Both the position numbers and the translations under genes were made by a program. From the NCBI GenBank assembly GCA_938041275.1, contig CALISH010000108.1, positions 1-35,315 on the forward strand: a stretch of 35,315 nucleotides of DNA, in the 5' to 3' direction. This stretch comes from an uncultured Solobacterium sp. Its GTDB lineage: Bacteria; Bacillota_I; Bacilli_A; Erysipelotrichales; Erysipelotrichaceae. The notes under the pieces were generated by a model that had not been told where the DNA came from, searched no databases, and was given only the letters and a program-made list of their open reading frames with translations. Every line of letters starts with the position of its first letter. The stretch's first letter is position 1. Positions 23,321-31,801 of this stretch are shown here, in pieces.

Positions 23321-24304
23321 ATGGGCAAATTCTTGAAAAAGAACTGGTTTGTAATGTTAGTGGTAGCAGTCTTCCTCGCTATCAGTGTGTATTACATTTA
23401 CGATACAAACAAAGGAAAATTAAAAGGTAAACAAACAAACGGAGAAGATGTCGTTTATTCTATTGATGACAACGATACAACTGCTTCTGAATTCTATGAA
23501 ACACTATTTAGAACAAATGGTTCAAGTGCTCAATTGACATTGTTCAAACGTGCAATAGCAGATGCTAGTATTTCTACAACAAACGAAATCAAAGATGCAG
23601 CTGCAAAGCAAGCTGAATCCATTATCGCTAACTACAAGAACTCATATGGTAATAACTATGAGGCAAAGTTACTCAGCGATATGTCATCAACTGGCTATAC
23701 AGATTTAGAAGAATACTTAATTCAACAGCAGAAAGTGAATCAGTTAACAGCTGAATACGCAAAACAACATTTCGATGAATTAAAGATTCGTCAAGTATCT
23801 TACATCTTGGTCAAGTTTACAGATAGAAACAACCCTACTGCTGAACCTACAGAAGATGAAGCAGCTAGAATGAAGGCTGTTGATGATGAATTAGCAGCTG
23901 GCGATGATTTCGCCACAGTGGCTTCCAAGCACAGCGAAGATACTTCAACATCTGTTAATGGTGGTGTATTAGGTGTTATTGATAAGAACACATCCACATT
24001 GGATGCTGCATTCTTAGAAGCATCCCTCGCCCTCAACGAAGGAGAAGTAAGTAAATGGGTACGTTCTTCTAACTTCGGTTACTTCAAGATTATTGCAAAT
24101 GCTACAACACAAGCTAAGCTTGAAGAAGTTGCTGGAGATAATCCTTACTTAACATTAGTTCAAAACTACGATACAACTCTTTCAAACCAGGCCTTATGGT
24201 CAAAGGCTGAAGAATTAGGTATTGATTTCAAGGGTAACGATGAACTTGAAAACTCAATTAAGAAAGCTATGGGTATTAAGACAGAAAGTGAGGAAACAAA
24301 ATAA
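23321..24304 (+). CDS. Membrane-anchored PrsA-like peptidyl-prolyl isomerase (parvulin)
   Basis: The 327-residue protein has one N-terminal membrane anchor (about 9-27, WFVMLVVAVFLAISVYYIY) and no lipobox. The central SurA/PrsA-like helical part is followed by a parvulin domain (about 155-260): IRQVSYILVKF, DDFATVASKHSED, NGGVLGVI. PrsA proteins fold secreted proteins at the outer face of the membrane. AGGAGG lies before the ATG. It is followed by a second PrsA-like gene with one base shared between stop and start (TAATG), so the pair is made together. Confidence 0.88.
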   Translation: MGKFLKKNWFVMLVVAVFLAISVYYIYDTNKGKLKGKQTNGEDVVYSIDDNDTTASEFYETLFRTNGSSAQLTLFKRAIADASISTTNEIKDAAAKQAESIIANYKNSYGNNYEAKLLSDMSSTGYTDLEEYLIQQQKVNQLTAEYAKQHFDELKIRQVSYILVKFTDRNNPTAEPTEDEAARMKAVDDELAAGDDFATVASKHSEDTSTSVNGGVLGVIDKNTSTLDAAFLEASLALNEGEVSKWVRSSNFGYFKIIANATTQAKLEEVAGDNPYLTLVQNYDTTLSNQALWSKAEELGIDFKGNDELENSIKKAMGIKTESEETK

Positions 24305-25185
24305 TGACAAAGTTTAAGAAACTTACTGCCGTTGTTTGTACTGCTATCCTCTTATCTGGATTAACTGGATGTAGTGATGCAGTTGCAAAATTAAAAGATA
24401 GCAACGAAGTAATCTTCTCCATTGGTAAGAAGAATATTACAAAAGGTGATGTATTCACATTAATGAAGCAAAATGCCGGTGCAACTACTGCTGTCAATGA
24501 AGCAAGTAAAGCAATCGCTGTAGCAGAAATTGAAGTTACAGATAAGATGAAAAAAGAAGCAGAAGAAAGCCTTGCAAACTATAAGGCTATGTATGGTGAT
24601 ACATTTGCTTCCTATATGAAGAACAACAACCTAGATGAAGAATCATACCTGAAGGAATACCTTATCCCTTCTCTTCAAGCTAAGGAACTAACAAAGAAGT
24701 ATATCGATGAGAACTTTGATTCTCTAGTAGATACATATAAGCCAGTAAAGGCTACAGTTTTAACTTTCACTGCACAAGCGGATGCAGATGCAGCGTTGGC
24801 TGACCTCAAAGGTGGTAACACTGATTTTGCTGCAGTGTCTACAGCACACAATGGAACAGGTACTCCTGTATCACAGATTTACACAACTGAGTCATCTGAC
24901 TTAGATGCATTAGTACGTACTATCATCACCTCAAATAAACCAAGTGACCCTTGGACAGAATCACCTGCTAGTGATGGTGCGAAGTTCTATCTCATCAAGG
25001 TTGACGAGAATGATGCTTCAAAGATGAAGGATGATGTAGATACAATTCTACAGAAGATTAAGCAGGTTTCTGCAGACGCATCAACATACTTCTTCAAGAA
25101 GCATAACTTCCACATCTATGACAAGACTATCTACGATTCCGTTAAGGACAAATATCCAGATATTCTAGTACAAGATATGAAATAA
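24304..25185 (+). CDS. PrsA-like lipoprotein without clear parvulin motif
   Basis: The 293-residue protein has a lipoprotein signal with the lipobox LTGC (Cys23), so it should be anchored on the outer membrane face. It shares the layout of its upstream neighbour: VIFSIGKKNITKGD, a helical SurA-like part with AEESLANYKAMYGDTFASYM, then VKATVLTF and ADLKGGNTDFAAVSTAHNG in place of the parvulin region. The parvulin hallmarks (His/Gly-rich GGxLG) are degenerate, so isomerase activity is doubtful and a chaperone role is more likely. It appears to be a diverged duplicate of the neighbour. A strong terminator follows. Confidence 0.85.
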   Translation: MTKFKKLTAVVCTAILLSGLTGCSDAVAKLKDSNEVIFSIGKKNITKGDVFTLMKQNAGATTAVNEASKAIAVAEIEVTDKMKKEAEESLANYKAMYGDTFASYMKNNNLDEESYLKEYLIPSLQAKELTKKYIDENFDSLVDTYKPVKATVLTFTAQADADAALADLKGGNTDFAAVSTAHNGTGTPVSQIYTTESSDLDALVRTIITSNKPSDPWTESPASDGAKFYLIKVDENDASKMKDDVDTILQKIKQVSADASTYFFKKHNFHIYDKTIYDSVKDKYPDILVQDMK

Positions 25186-25212
25186 AAGTCGCAAAATCAT
25201 GCGACTTTTTTT
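25184..25212 (+). terminator. Terminator of the PrsA-like pair
   Basis: AAAAGTCGCA and TGCGACTTTT make a 10-bp stem over a 6-base loop with TTT continuing. The left arm begins in the stop codon. Confidence 0.92.
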
Positions 25213-25247
25213 ACAATATAGATATACAGAAATGAGAGGAAATTAGA

Positions 25248-25646
25248 ATGTGTATATTTTGCGATATTATCGATCATAAGATTCCATCAAAGGTCGTCTA
25301 TGAAGATGACAATGTTTTAGCAATACTTGATATCTCACAAGTAACCTACGGTCATACAATTGTTATGCCGAAGAAACACGTAGCAAACATTTTAGAGGCA
25401 GATACAGAAACTGTAAAACAATGTGCTGAAGTTATCTCTAATCTATCTAAGAAAATTGTACATGCCACAAAAGCTGCAGGATGTAATATCCTAAATAACT
25501 GTGGTGAGGTTGCAGGACAAACAGTACACCACCTACACTTCCATATTATTCCACGCTACAGCGTAGATGATGCATGTCAATTCATATTCAACAAATCCAA
25601 ACCACAAGACTTAGAGGAAGTACTAAAAACGATCAAAGGGGCCTAA
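25248..25646 (+). CDS. HIT-family nucleotide hydrolase/transferase (HinT-like)
   Basis: The 132-residue protein carries the histidine triad H95-L-H97-F-H99 in QTVHHLHFHIIPR and the start MCIFCDII, whose Cys pair binds zinc in many members. Such proteins hydrolyse purine nucleoside phosphoramidates (HinT) or Ap4A-like compounds. GAGAGG lies before the ATG. It is a single-gene unit with its own hairpin. It could be grouped with the Nudix enzyme in nucleotide cleaning, which is only a guess. Confidence 0.95.
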   Translation: MCIFCDIIDHKIPSKVVYEDDNVLAILDISQVTYGHTIVMPKKHVANILEADTETVKQCAEVISNLSKKIVHATKAAGCNILNNCGEVAGQTVHHLHFHIIPRYSVDDACQFIFNKSKPQDLEEVLKTIKGA

Positions 25647-25656
25647 TGCCCCTTTT
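25635..25656 (+). terminator. Terminator of the HIT gene
   Basis: AAAGGGGC and GCCCCTTT form an 8-bp GC-rich stem over a 5-base loop, followed by T. The stop codon lies in the loop. The opposite strand also has three Ts, so it may serve the minus-strand operon that ends nearby. Confidence 0.85.
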
Positions 25657-25673
25657 CAATATATCTAAAGGAT

Positions 25674-26168
25674 TTATAAAATATGTGTAAAAATTAATAC
25701 CATAATTACAACGAAAATAATTATATAAATGAAATTTCCGAAAATACTCTTTTCATTTGTACGATATCTTCTTTCAAAAAGACTTTTTTCGGTTTGTTCT
25801 ATCGGATGATACGAACCATAACGATTTGTTTCGATCGATGCTTTTTTAGTTAATGCTTGTTGTCTACGAATATATGCTAGAGGGTCTTCTTGTTTTAGTA
25901 TTAATTCAAAGAAATATTCAATTTCATCAATATCTTCCTCAGTACACTCTGAACATTCTGTACTATGTACAAGATTATTTCGTAATCGGCGCTGATATTT
26001 TAATCTTGAATAGAAATCTCTCCAATCTTGTTTCGAATTAATGCGAGAAATTACCCTATCCATTTGATTGATGTATTCTGTAACACCATCTTTACTTCTA
26101 AACATATCTCTACATAATTGATCTAGTCTTTTATATGAATCTAAATAATCTAATACACACTCATCCAT
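25674..26168 (-). CDS. Small tail-anchored protein with HEPN-like RNxxxH motif
   Basis: I do not recognise this family. The 164-residue protein is mostly helical. RRLRNNLVH (about 61-68) gives Arg63-x4-His68, the RNxxxH form seen in HEPN RNases, on a helix after DWRDFYSRLKYQ. Asn64 follows the Arg as in many HEPN proteins. A basic, polar linker (about 100-140) leads to one C-terminal membrane helix (144-163) with no tail, i.e. a tail anchor with the N-terminus inside. It is the last gene of the recX-yhaM-murT-gatD operon, 13 bases after gatD (a GTG 6 bases earlier is possible). RNase function is unproven. Confidence 0.6.
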   Translation of the reverse strand: MDECVLDYLDSYKRLDQLCRDMFRSKDGVTEYINQMDRVISRINSKQDWRDFYSRLKYQRRLRNNLVHSTECSECTEEDIDEIEYFFELILKQEDPLAYIRRQQALTKKASIETNRYGSYHPIEQTEKSLFERRYRTNEKSIFGNFIYIIIFVVIMVLIFTHIL

Positions 26169-26181
26169 AATCACACCATTA

Positions 26182-26913
26182 TTACTTTACATTCAATCGT
26201 TTTAACATTGCATCATGTGCCGCATTTTCCAGTGTATCTTGTAATGCTTCTAGATGCTCTACAACATATCTACGATTTAAACCACGTAGAATGACTTCAT
26301 CAGCGATTGCTGGGTTTTTTGGCAATAGTGGTCCATGCATGTAGGTTGCGATTGTCTTTGCATCCATATAGCCTTCATATCCACCTTTGTATGTATTTCC
26401 ATGTCCAACTATCACCTTACCAAATGGATTGGATACAGCTTTTGTTTGACCACCATGATTTTCGAATCCTACAACAGTAACCTGCTTATCGCCAATCTTT
26501 GCTTCGACAATAATATTACCAATACAACGATGATCACGATCACTGCTTTCTGTATAGTAATCATAAATACTCAAGCCATCAATCTTTTTGCCATCCTGAT
26601 CTAAGTAGTATTGACCAAACAATTGATATCCACCACAAATTAATAAGAATGCAGTACCACTTTCTTTTGCCTTTAAGATGGATTCTTTACGTGCTAGTAA
26701 ATCTTTATAAATAAGTGTCTGTTCTTTATCTGCTCCACCACCCAAGAAGAAAATATCATAATCTTCAATATTTCTTTCTTCTTGTAATGTACAAGTATCA
26801 ACAACGACATTTATGCCACGCTTACTTGCGCGATAGCGTAGAGTTTCAATATTACCCTTATCTCCATAAAGGTCCATGAGGTCATGATACATCCATAAAA
26901 TCTTTAATTCCAC
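26182..26913 (-). CDS. gatD: Lipid II glutaminyl amidotransferase subunit GatD
   Basis: The 243-residue protein is the glutamine amidotransferase subunit that supplies ammonia to MurT, so that D-Glu of lipid II becomes D-isoglutamine. The nucleophile is Cys93 in LLICGGYQLFG and His193 lies in YMHGPLL; DLYGDKGNIETLRYR near the start is typical of GatD. The gap from murT is 2 bases, so both subunits are made in step. The protein acts at the inner side of the membrane. It is a family 1 (CobB/CobQ-like) domain with no synthetase part, which excludes CobQ and BioD. Confidence 0.95.
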   Translation of the reverse strand: MELKILWMYHDLMDLYGDKGNIETLRYRASKRGINVVVDTCTLQEERNIEDYDIFFLGGGADKEQTLIYKDLLARKESILKAKESGTAFLLICGGYQLFGQYYLDQDGKKIDGLSIYDYYTESSDRDHRCIGNIIVEAKIGDKQVTVVGFENHGGQTKAVSNPFGKVIVGHGNTYKGGYEGYMDAKTIATYMHGPLLPKNPAIADEVILRGLNRRYVVEHLEALQDTLENAAHDAMLKRLNVK

Positions 26914-26915
26914 GA

Positions 26916-28223
26916 TTATCTTGCCTCCTTCTTTAAGATGCTACGCACAACATGTAAAGCAGTATATGTAGAAAGAATATAACTATCCCTATCTGCTTTA
27001 TCGATATACTTGATCGCTTCTTCAAAGTTTTCAATGACCTGAATATGGCCTTCTAAACCTTCATACTTCAATCGCAAAGCCATATCATATGCACGTGTTC
27101 CTGAACATACAATCGTATGAATATTCTCTTTATTAAGACGTTCAAAATGTGCATCCCAAATCCAACTGATATCTCTACCATCTTGGTCATTATCGTTTAA
27201 GAAGATAGCGATATTCTTATCACCTTCTTGGCTAACGATATACTTCATTACTTCGTTTGCACCAGTTGGATTCTTTATTAGATTTAATACAGATGGTTTA
27301 CTGAGCACAAATACTTCATTACGTCCTTCCTTCATAGAGAACGTTTTAAATACTGTATTAGCCGCTTGTAAATCTAAACCCAATAAACGCATCACTGTTA
27401 GTACAACTGCACAGTTATAGATTGCATAGATTGTATTCATAAAGGAATGATACTTTACACCATCTACTGTGAACGTCTGATTTTGATAATCAATTTCTGA
27501 GACATATGTATATGGCGTAATCTTTCCAAATTGGCAGGATGGGCAAGCAAATCTTCCAATATGTGAATATTGGTAATACTCATAGACTAGCCGTGCACCA
27601 CAATGTGGACAGAACTTCCCTTCACTAGCTTCATTAGTGGTCTTTTGTGATACCTCATTTTCACCAACTGAGAAGTAATGTACTTTCGCTTTCTTTGCAT
27701 TTTCAGCGATACGAACTACATTAGGATCGTCTCCATTCATAATGAGATCTCCCTCAAAGTCTTCTGTTACTTCTTCAATCTTACGGATAATTGTTTCCAT
27801 CTCTCCTGCACGATCTAATTGATCACGAAAGAAATTATTAACTACAAGTGCCGTTGGTCTTAACGATTTAAATTGACGATATAATGTTAATTCATCGACT
27901 TCAATAACAGCCACGTCGGCTTGTACATTGAAGTCTGCATCAGAGCTAGCTGCTAATAATGTAGCGATACCCACATTCAAGTTATCACCACGACTATTAT
28001 TAATTACCTTCAAACCTGCTTGCATGAGTGATTTTGCGATAAGATTTGATGTAGTCGTCTTACCATTTGTCCCTGTTACAAGAATCACATGCTTAGGCAT
28101 ATGGAATTTCTCAATAAAGCGAGAATCCATTTTTAGTGCTAATCGTCCTGGTAAGGAACCACCACGACCTACTGCAGTTAATACTTTACGAACAATTTGA
28201 ACTGCTACTAAACGTAAATCCAT
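26916..28223 (-). CDS. murT: Lipid II isoglutaminyl synthase (ligase subunit) MurT
   Basis: The 435-residue protein is a Mur-ligase-like ATPase. The P-loop is GTNGKTTT (51-58), DRAGEMETI and NGDDPNVVR follow, and four Cys (205, 208, 227, 230; CPHC and CPSC) form the zinc ribbon found in MurT but not in other Mur ligases. The DUF1727 C-terminal domain contains NDNDQDGRDISWIWD. With GatD it amidates lipid II, which affects cross-linking and resistance to lysozyme-like enzymes. It begins 2 bases after yhaM and is followed 2 bases later by gatD. Confidence 0.96.
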   Translation of the reverse strand: MDLRLVAVQIVRKVLTAVGRGGSLPGRLALKMDSRFIEKFHMPKHVILVTGTNGKTTTSNLIAKSLMQAGLKVINNSRGDNLNVGIATLLAASSDADFNVQADVAVIEVDELTLYRQFKSLRPTALVVNNFFRDQLDRAGEMETIIRKIEEVTEDFEGDLIMNGDDPNVVRIAENAKKAKVHYFSVGENEVSQKTTNEASEGKFCPHCGARLVYEYYQYSHIGRFACPSCQFGKITPYTYVSEIDYQNQTFTVDGVKYHSFMNTIYAIYNCAVVLTVMRLLGLDLQAANTVFKTFSMKEGRNEVFVLSKPSVLNLIKNPTGANEVMKYIVSQEGDKNIAIFLNDNDQDGRDISWIWDAHFERLNKENIHTIVCSGTRAYDMALRLKYEGLEGHIQVIENFEEAIKYIDKADRDSYILSTYTALHVVRSILKKEAR

Positions 28224-28225
28224 GT

Positions 28226-29167
28226 TTATTCCTTTCCTTTCGGTTTATAGAATTGACGATTCTCTAACGCAAATAATTTTGGTGTCCATGTGCCTGGCTT
28301 GATTGATGAGAAAGCCTGACTTAACATATTCAAACGCGCATCTAAGTTATCTACCAAATATAAAACTTCAGCTTCTTGAAGTTTTGGTAATACTGGAGAG
28401 CCAAATTCCATCTTTCCATGATGTGAAAGAATCATATGATGTAACATGATTGTCTCTTCACAGTCTTCTAGATGTTCCTTAGCAGCTACTTCTGTTAACC
28501 AACCGTTCGCAATGGAAATATGGCCTTCTAGTTTTCCTTCTAAAGTATATTCTGTCGCAATCGCACCGCTCATCTCTGCTGTCTTACCAATATCATGTAT
28601 TAACGCACCTGAAACTAATAAGTCATAATCTAATTGTGGATAGTGCTTACATAGCATCTGGCATACTTCAACCATACTAATGGAATGTTCACTTAGACCA
28701 CCTAAGTAGTTATGGTGAATTTGTGAAGCTGCTGGATACTCAATGAACTTTCTTCCCGCATGAATTAACATTCCCTTTACTAACTTACGATATACCTCAT
28801 TTTTGATGGAATCTAAAATCTCATGAAGTTTACGACTGCGTTCCTCTTCACTTTGTGTACTCGAGATAACAAAGTCACTCATATTCACTGTAGATTGATC
28901 TAATGGCTGAATACGATTGATACGTATCTGTAAGTTATGATTATAGTCTAATACTTCAAAACTTACTTCTTGTACTAAACCAACTTGGACAATATTTTTG
29001 TCTTCTTGTTTGACATCCCAAAACTTGCCATCAATGGTACCTGAACTATCCTGTACAACAAGAGATAGATATTGAGCCCCTTTATTTGTTGTACCATTCT
29101 TTACATCTTTTATTAATAGTGGCAAAACATATCTCTTCCCTACTTCAAATTCATTAATCTTCGTCAT
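28226..29167 (-). CDS. yhaM: 3'-5' exoribonuclease YhaM
   Basis: The 313-residue protein has an OB-fold N-terminal domain (about 12-88; YLSLVVQDSSGTIDGKFW) and an HD domain with HHNYLGGLSEHS (His161) and GALIHDIGKT (His191-Asp192). This layout is that of YhaM/CBF1, a 3'-5' exonuclease that trims RNA ends (and some DNA). It starts inside the recX gene (14-base overlap) and lies 2 bases before murT. It is the second gene of the operon. Confidence 0.95.
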   Translation of the reverse strand: MTKINEFEVGKRYVLPLLIKDVKNGTTNKGAQYLSLVVQDSSGTIDGKFWDVKQEDKNIVQVGLVQEVSFEVLDYNHNLQIRINRIQPLDQSTVNMSDFVISSTQSEEERSRKLHEILDSIKNEVYRKLVKGMLIHAGRKFIEYPAASQIHHNYLGGLSEHSISMVEVCQMLCKHYPQLDYDLLVSGALIHDIGKTAEMSGAIATEYTLEGKLEGHISIANGWLTEVAAKEHLEDCEETIMLHHMILSHHGKMEFGSPVLPKLQEAEVLYLVDNLDARLNMLSQAFSSIKPGTWTPKLFALENRQFYKPKGKE

Positions 29168-30308
29168 GACACCACTCCATTCTATCCATCACTGCATTAA
29201 TATCTTCGCTATGAAATCCTTGTGTTAAACAATAGCGATAGATACGTGTCTTTAAATCATATCCACGATATTTTCTCTCATATCGTTTCATAGCTTTCTT
29301 AACTAACTTCTCTAATAGTACATCTTCATTTTCTTTATTTGAGGAATAATCTAATTCCGATACAACTTTTTCGATTGTATTATTTGAATATCCTCTTGTC
29401 ATCAGTTTATTACGAATCGTATTCTTCGTCTTTGTAACTGATGACTTCTGCCTTTGTCTTAAAGCCTTTGTGGCATATGCTAGTGCAAATTCATATTCCT
29501 TGAGTTTAGATTGTTCCATGCATGCAAGGATACAATCCTCCTTTACACCACGTTGTTTTAACTTGGAGATAATTTGCTTTGGACCATATAAGCTATTTGA
29601 TAATACTTGTATTTGTTCCTTGCATAGTCTTTCATCATCCAAATACCCTTTATGTATTAGCTTATCAATTAGAGAATTCACTTCTTGATAATCCGCAAGT
29701 TCTTTTTCTTTTAGCCATTTACGCATCTCATAAATCGTTCTATCTTTTAACGATAGCTTGCGTAAGCATCTTTGATATAACTGCTCAGAATCAATATGTT
29801 TTTCAAAACTACATAACTGTGCCTTAGAAATTGTAATACCCTTTCTTAAACCATACTGAACATAATCATCTAGCGTCACTTTAATTTCTTTTGAGAAAGT
29901 TGGATTTAATTCTATCACTAGTTTTACATATTTCTTCTGCAAGTCTACGCTACGAATGTAATACGATTCCAAAGCATCCTGATATTTTTTAAATACATCA
30001 TTAAAGTCACATTGAAGAATTTCTTTTCCAAATACTGGAAGTTTCAACTGTGCCTCACAGAGATTGATGAGTGGATCATCGAACGTTGCTTGAAGAAGAT
30101 CAAAATGAAACTCTCCTAATTCCATCACATCATTAAGATTCTTAAATGGTAAGAACAGAACTTTAGATTTCTTATCATATTTGAAGTTATCTCTATCACA
30201 AACAATCACAATAACATCTATATTTTTTGCTTGTAACCATTGATAGTAGGATGAAATCTGACTTAATTTATCAAATGGATATTCATTCGTTAAAAATCCA
30301 ATTTTCAT
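29154..30308 (-). CDS. recX: RecX-domain protein with an extra N-terminal domain
   Basis: The 384-residue protein carries a full RecX from about residue 125: a normal RecX lead-in (VKLVIELNPTFSKEIKVTLDDYVQ), then three-helix repeats such as LSLKDRTIYEMRKWLKEKE (186-204), GYLDDERLCKEQIQ, LYGPKQIISKLKQRGV, and TIRNKLMTRGYSNNTIEKVV. RecX inhibits or modulates RecA. Relatives are about 150-270 residues; residues 1-125 are extra and start MKIGFLTNEYPFDKLSQISS, like the opening of a GT4 glycosyltransferase, but that region is too short to be an enzyme. GGAG lies 6 bases before the ATG (a GTG at 30311 is less likely). It is the first gene of a five-gene operon. Confidence 0.88.
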   Translation of the reverse strand: MKIGFLTNEYPFDKLSQISSYYQWLQAKNIDVIVIVCDRDNFKYDKKSKVLFLPFKNLNDVMELGEFHFDLLQATFDDPLINLCEAQLKLPVFGKEILQCDFNDVFKKYQDALESYYIRSVDLQKKYVKLVIELNPTFSKEIKVTLDDYVQYGLRKGITISKAQLCSFEKHIDSEQLYQRCLRKLSLKDRTIYEMRKWLKEKELADYQEVNSLIDKLIHKGYLDDERLCKEQIQVLSNSLYGPKQIISKLKQRGVKEDCILACMEQSKLKEYEFALAYATKALRQRQKSSVTKTKNTIRNKLMTRGYSNNTIEKVVSELDYSSNKENEDVLLEKLVKKAMKRYERKYRGYDLKTRIYRYCLTQGFHSEDINAVMDRMEWCHDED

Positions 30309-30351
30309 CACTCACTCCTTCTATTAAAAAAGTACTCTTCAATATGTAACA

Positions 30352-30380
30352 ATTATACTATTTTGACCACTCTATCACAA
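30352..30380 (-). promoter_or_regulatory. Promoter of the recX-yhaM-murT-gatD operon
   Basis: On the minus strand TTGTGA (4 of 6) and a perfect TATAAT are exactly 17 bases apart, 43 bases before the recX ATG. No other promoter is evident down to the end of the operon. Confidence 0.65.
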
Positions 30381-30500
30381 TGAAACAGATAAGTTTCCAA
30401 TCTTAACAAAGATTTTATATTTAGAAAATCATCACGACTTGTTCATATGATGTTCACATTCCACCGATATATTAAGAACAACCAAAGGAGGTTAACAAAA

Positions 30501-31730
30501 ATGAACGGCACAAAACTATATCAAAAATTAGCAATTGTACCAATCGTAGCACTTAGCTTAGCAGTAGCCGGTTGCAACAAGCAAGCAGATAACGGGACAA
30601 CAACTCCTACTACAACTGCGAATACTTCTACAACAACGACTGCAGGAAAGACTACTACCCTTAACTATTCAAAGAATTCTCCTTTAGATACAACAAACAT
30701 GTTTACACAAACAGATCTTACGCAGACTGTCGATACAACAACCGCAAAGAAGATTACTTTGGAAGATGGTAAGGATGTTACTATCGATGCGGCCGGTACT
30801 TATGTTATAACCGGTACAGCAAAGAATTCCACGGTAATTGTTAACGCTTCTGCAGATGCAGAAGTACATCTTGTATTTGATAACGTATCTATCACAAATA
30901 CAAATAAGCCAACTGTATATGCAGTCAATGCGAAAAATGTATATGTGACAACAACACAGAACTCCACAAATAACCTAAAGGTTACTGATGAGTTTACTGA
31001 AGATGATGGCAACGACATTGATGCAGTTATCTTTGCAAAAACAAATATTACACTTAATGGTTTAGGTACCCTAAATATCGATTCATCCGCAAATGGCATC
31101 GCTTCTAATAGCGATTTAAAGGTGACTGGCGGTACATATAATGTCAATACAACAAAGCATGGATTCGAAGCTCTTAACAGTATCCGTGTAGCAGACGGTA
31201 CATTCAATATCAACGCAACAAAGGATGGTTTCCATTCTGAAAATGAAGATGATCTAACAACAGGATATGTATATATCGCTGGTGGTAACTTTACAATCAA
31301 CTCTGAAGATGATGGTATCCAAGGAACAAGTATCACAGAGATTGATGGAGGTACATTTGATATTAATGCTGTTGAAGGAATTGAAGGAACATACGTACAA
31401 ATTAATGATGGTACAATCAAAATCTACGCTACAGATGATGGTATCAACGCATCCGAAAAAGCTACAAACTATGATGTACAGTTAGAAATCAATGGTGGTA
31501 ACCTAGATATCACAATGGCTGAGGGTGATACAGATGCCCTTGATGCGAATGGAACATTAACAATCAACGGTGGTTATATCAATATCACAGCACAGTTTGC
31601 ATTCGACTTCGACTTAACTGCTTCATTAAACGGTGGAACAGTTATCGTAAATGGAACACAAGTCACATCAATTAGCAACTCCATGATAGAAGGTGGCGAA
31701 GGCCCAGGTGGATTTGGCGGTCCTAGATAA
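30501..31730 (+). CDS. Cthe_2159/DUF4353-type beta-helix lipoprotein
   Basis: The 409-residue protein has a lipobox (VAGC, Cys25) and a Thr-rich linker (about 33-55), then a right-handed beta-helix of repeats of about 20-25 residues with GGxxNI/GGTFDI (e.g. VTGGTYNVN, ADGTFNIN, AGGNFTIN, DGGTFDIN, NGGNLDIT). It ends with a Gly-rich tail GGEGPGGFGGPR. It resembles the calcium-dependent polysaccharide-binding family typified by C. thermocellum Cthe_2159 (DUF4353). It should sit on the outer face of the cell. The start at 30501 has AAAGGAGG before it; an ATG at 30447 lacks both a ribosome site and a signal peptide start. It has no gene partners. Confidence 0.88.
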   Translation: MNGTKLYQKLAIVPIVALSLAVAGCNKQADNGTTTPTTTANTSTTTTAGKTTTLNYSKNSPLDTTNMFTQTDLTQTVDTTTAKKITLEDGKDVTIDAAGTYVITGTAKNSTVIVNASADAEVHLVFDNVSITNTNKPTVYAVNAKNVYVTTTQNSTNNLKVTDEFTEDDGNDIDAVIFAKTNITLNGLGTLNIDSSANGIASNSDLKVTGGTYNVNTTKHGFEALNSIRVADGTFNINATKDGFHSENEDDLTTGYVYIAGGNFTINSEDDGIQGTSITEIDGGTFDINAVEGIEGTYVQINDGTIKIYATDDGINASEKATNYDVQLEINGGNLDITMAEGDTDALDANGTLTINGGYINITAQFAFDFDLTASLNGGTVIVNGTQVTSISNSMIEGGEGPGGFGGPR

Positions 31731-31740
31731 CCATACACAT

Positions 31741-31772
31741 TCAACTCTATGGAAACATAGAGTTGATTTTTT
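31741..31772 (+). terminator. Terminator of the beta-helix gene
   Basis: CAACTCTATG and CATAGAGTTG form a 10-bp stem over a GAAA loop, followed by ATTTTTT. Confidence 0.92.
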
Positions 31773-31777
31773 ATACG

Positions 31778-31801
31778 AAAAGGAAGGTCATATGACCTTC
31801 C
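31778..31801 (-). terminator. Terminator of the V-type ATPase operon
   Basis: The 20-base palindrome GGAAGGTCATATGACCTTCC is followed on the minus strand by TTTT. It lies directly behind the stop of the subunit D gene and next to the plus-strand terminator of the neighbour. Confidence 0.8.

Noticed and set aside
29934..30308. Glycosyltransferase gene
   Set aside because: Only the first strand-loop pattern resembles GT4; the region is about 125 residues, has no sugar-nucleotide motif, and runs in frame into RecX.
30800..31420. Long minus-strand open frame (206 codons) opposite the beta-helix gene
   Set aside because: It is antisense to a lipoprotein gene with clear signal, repeats and ribosome site, and its own sequence has a composition made by the opposite repeats. 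No start signal supports it.
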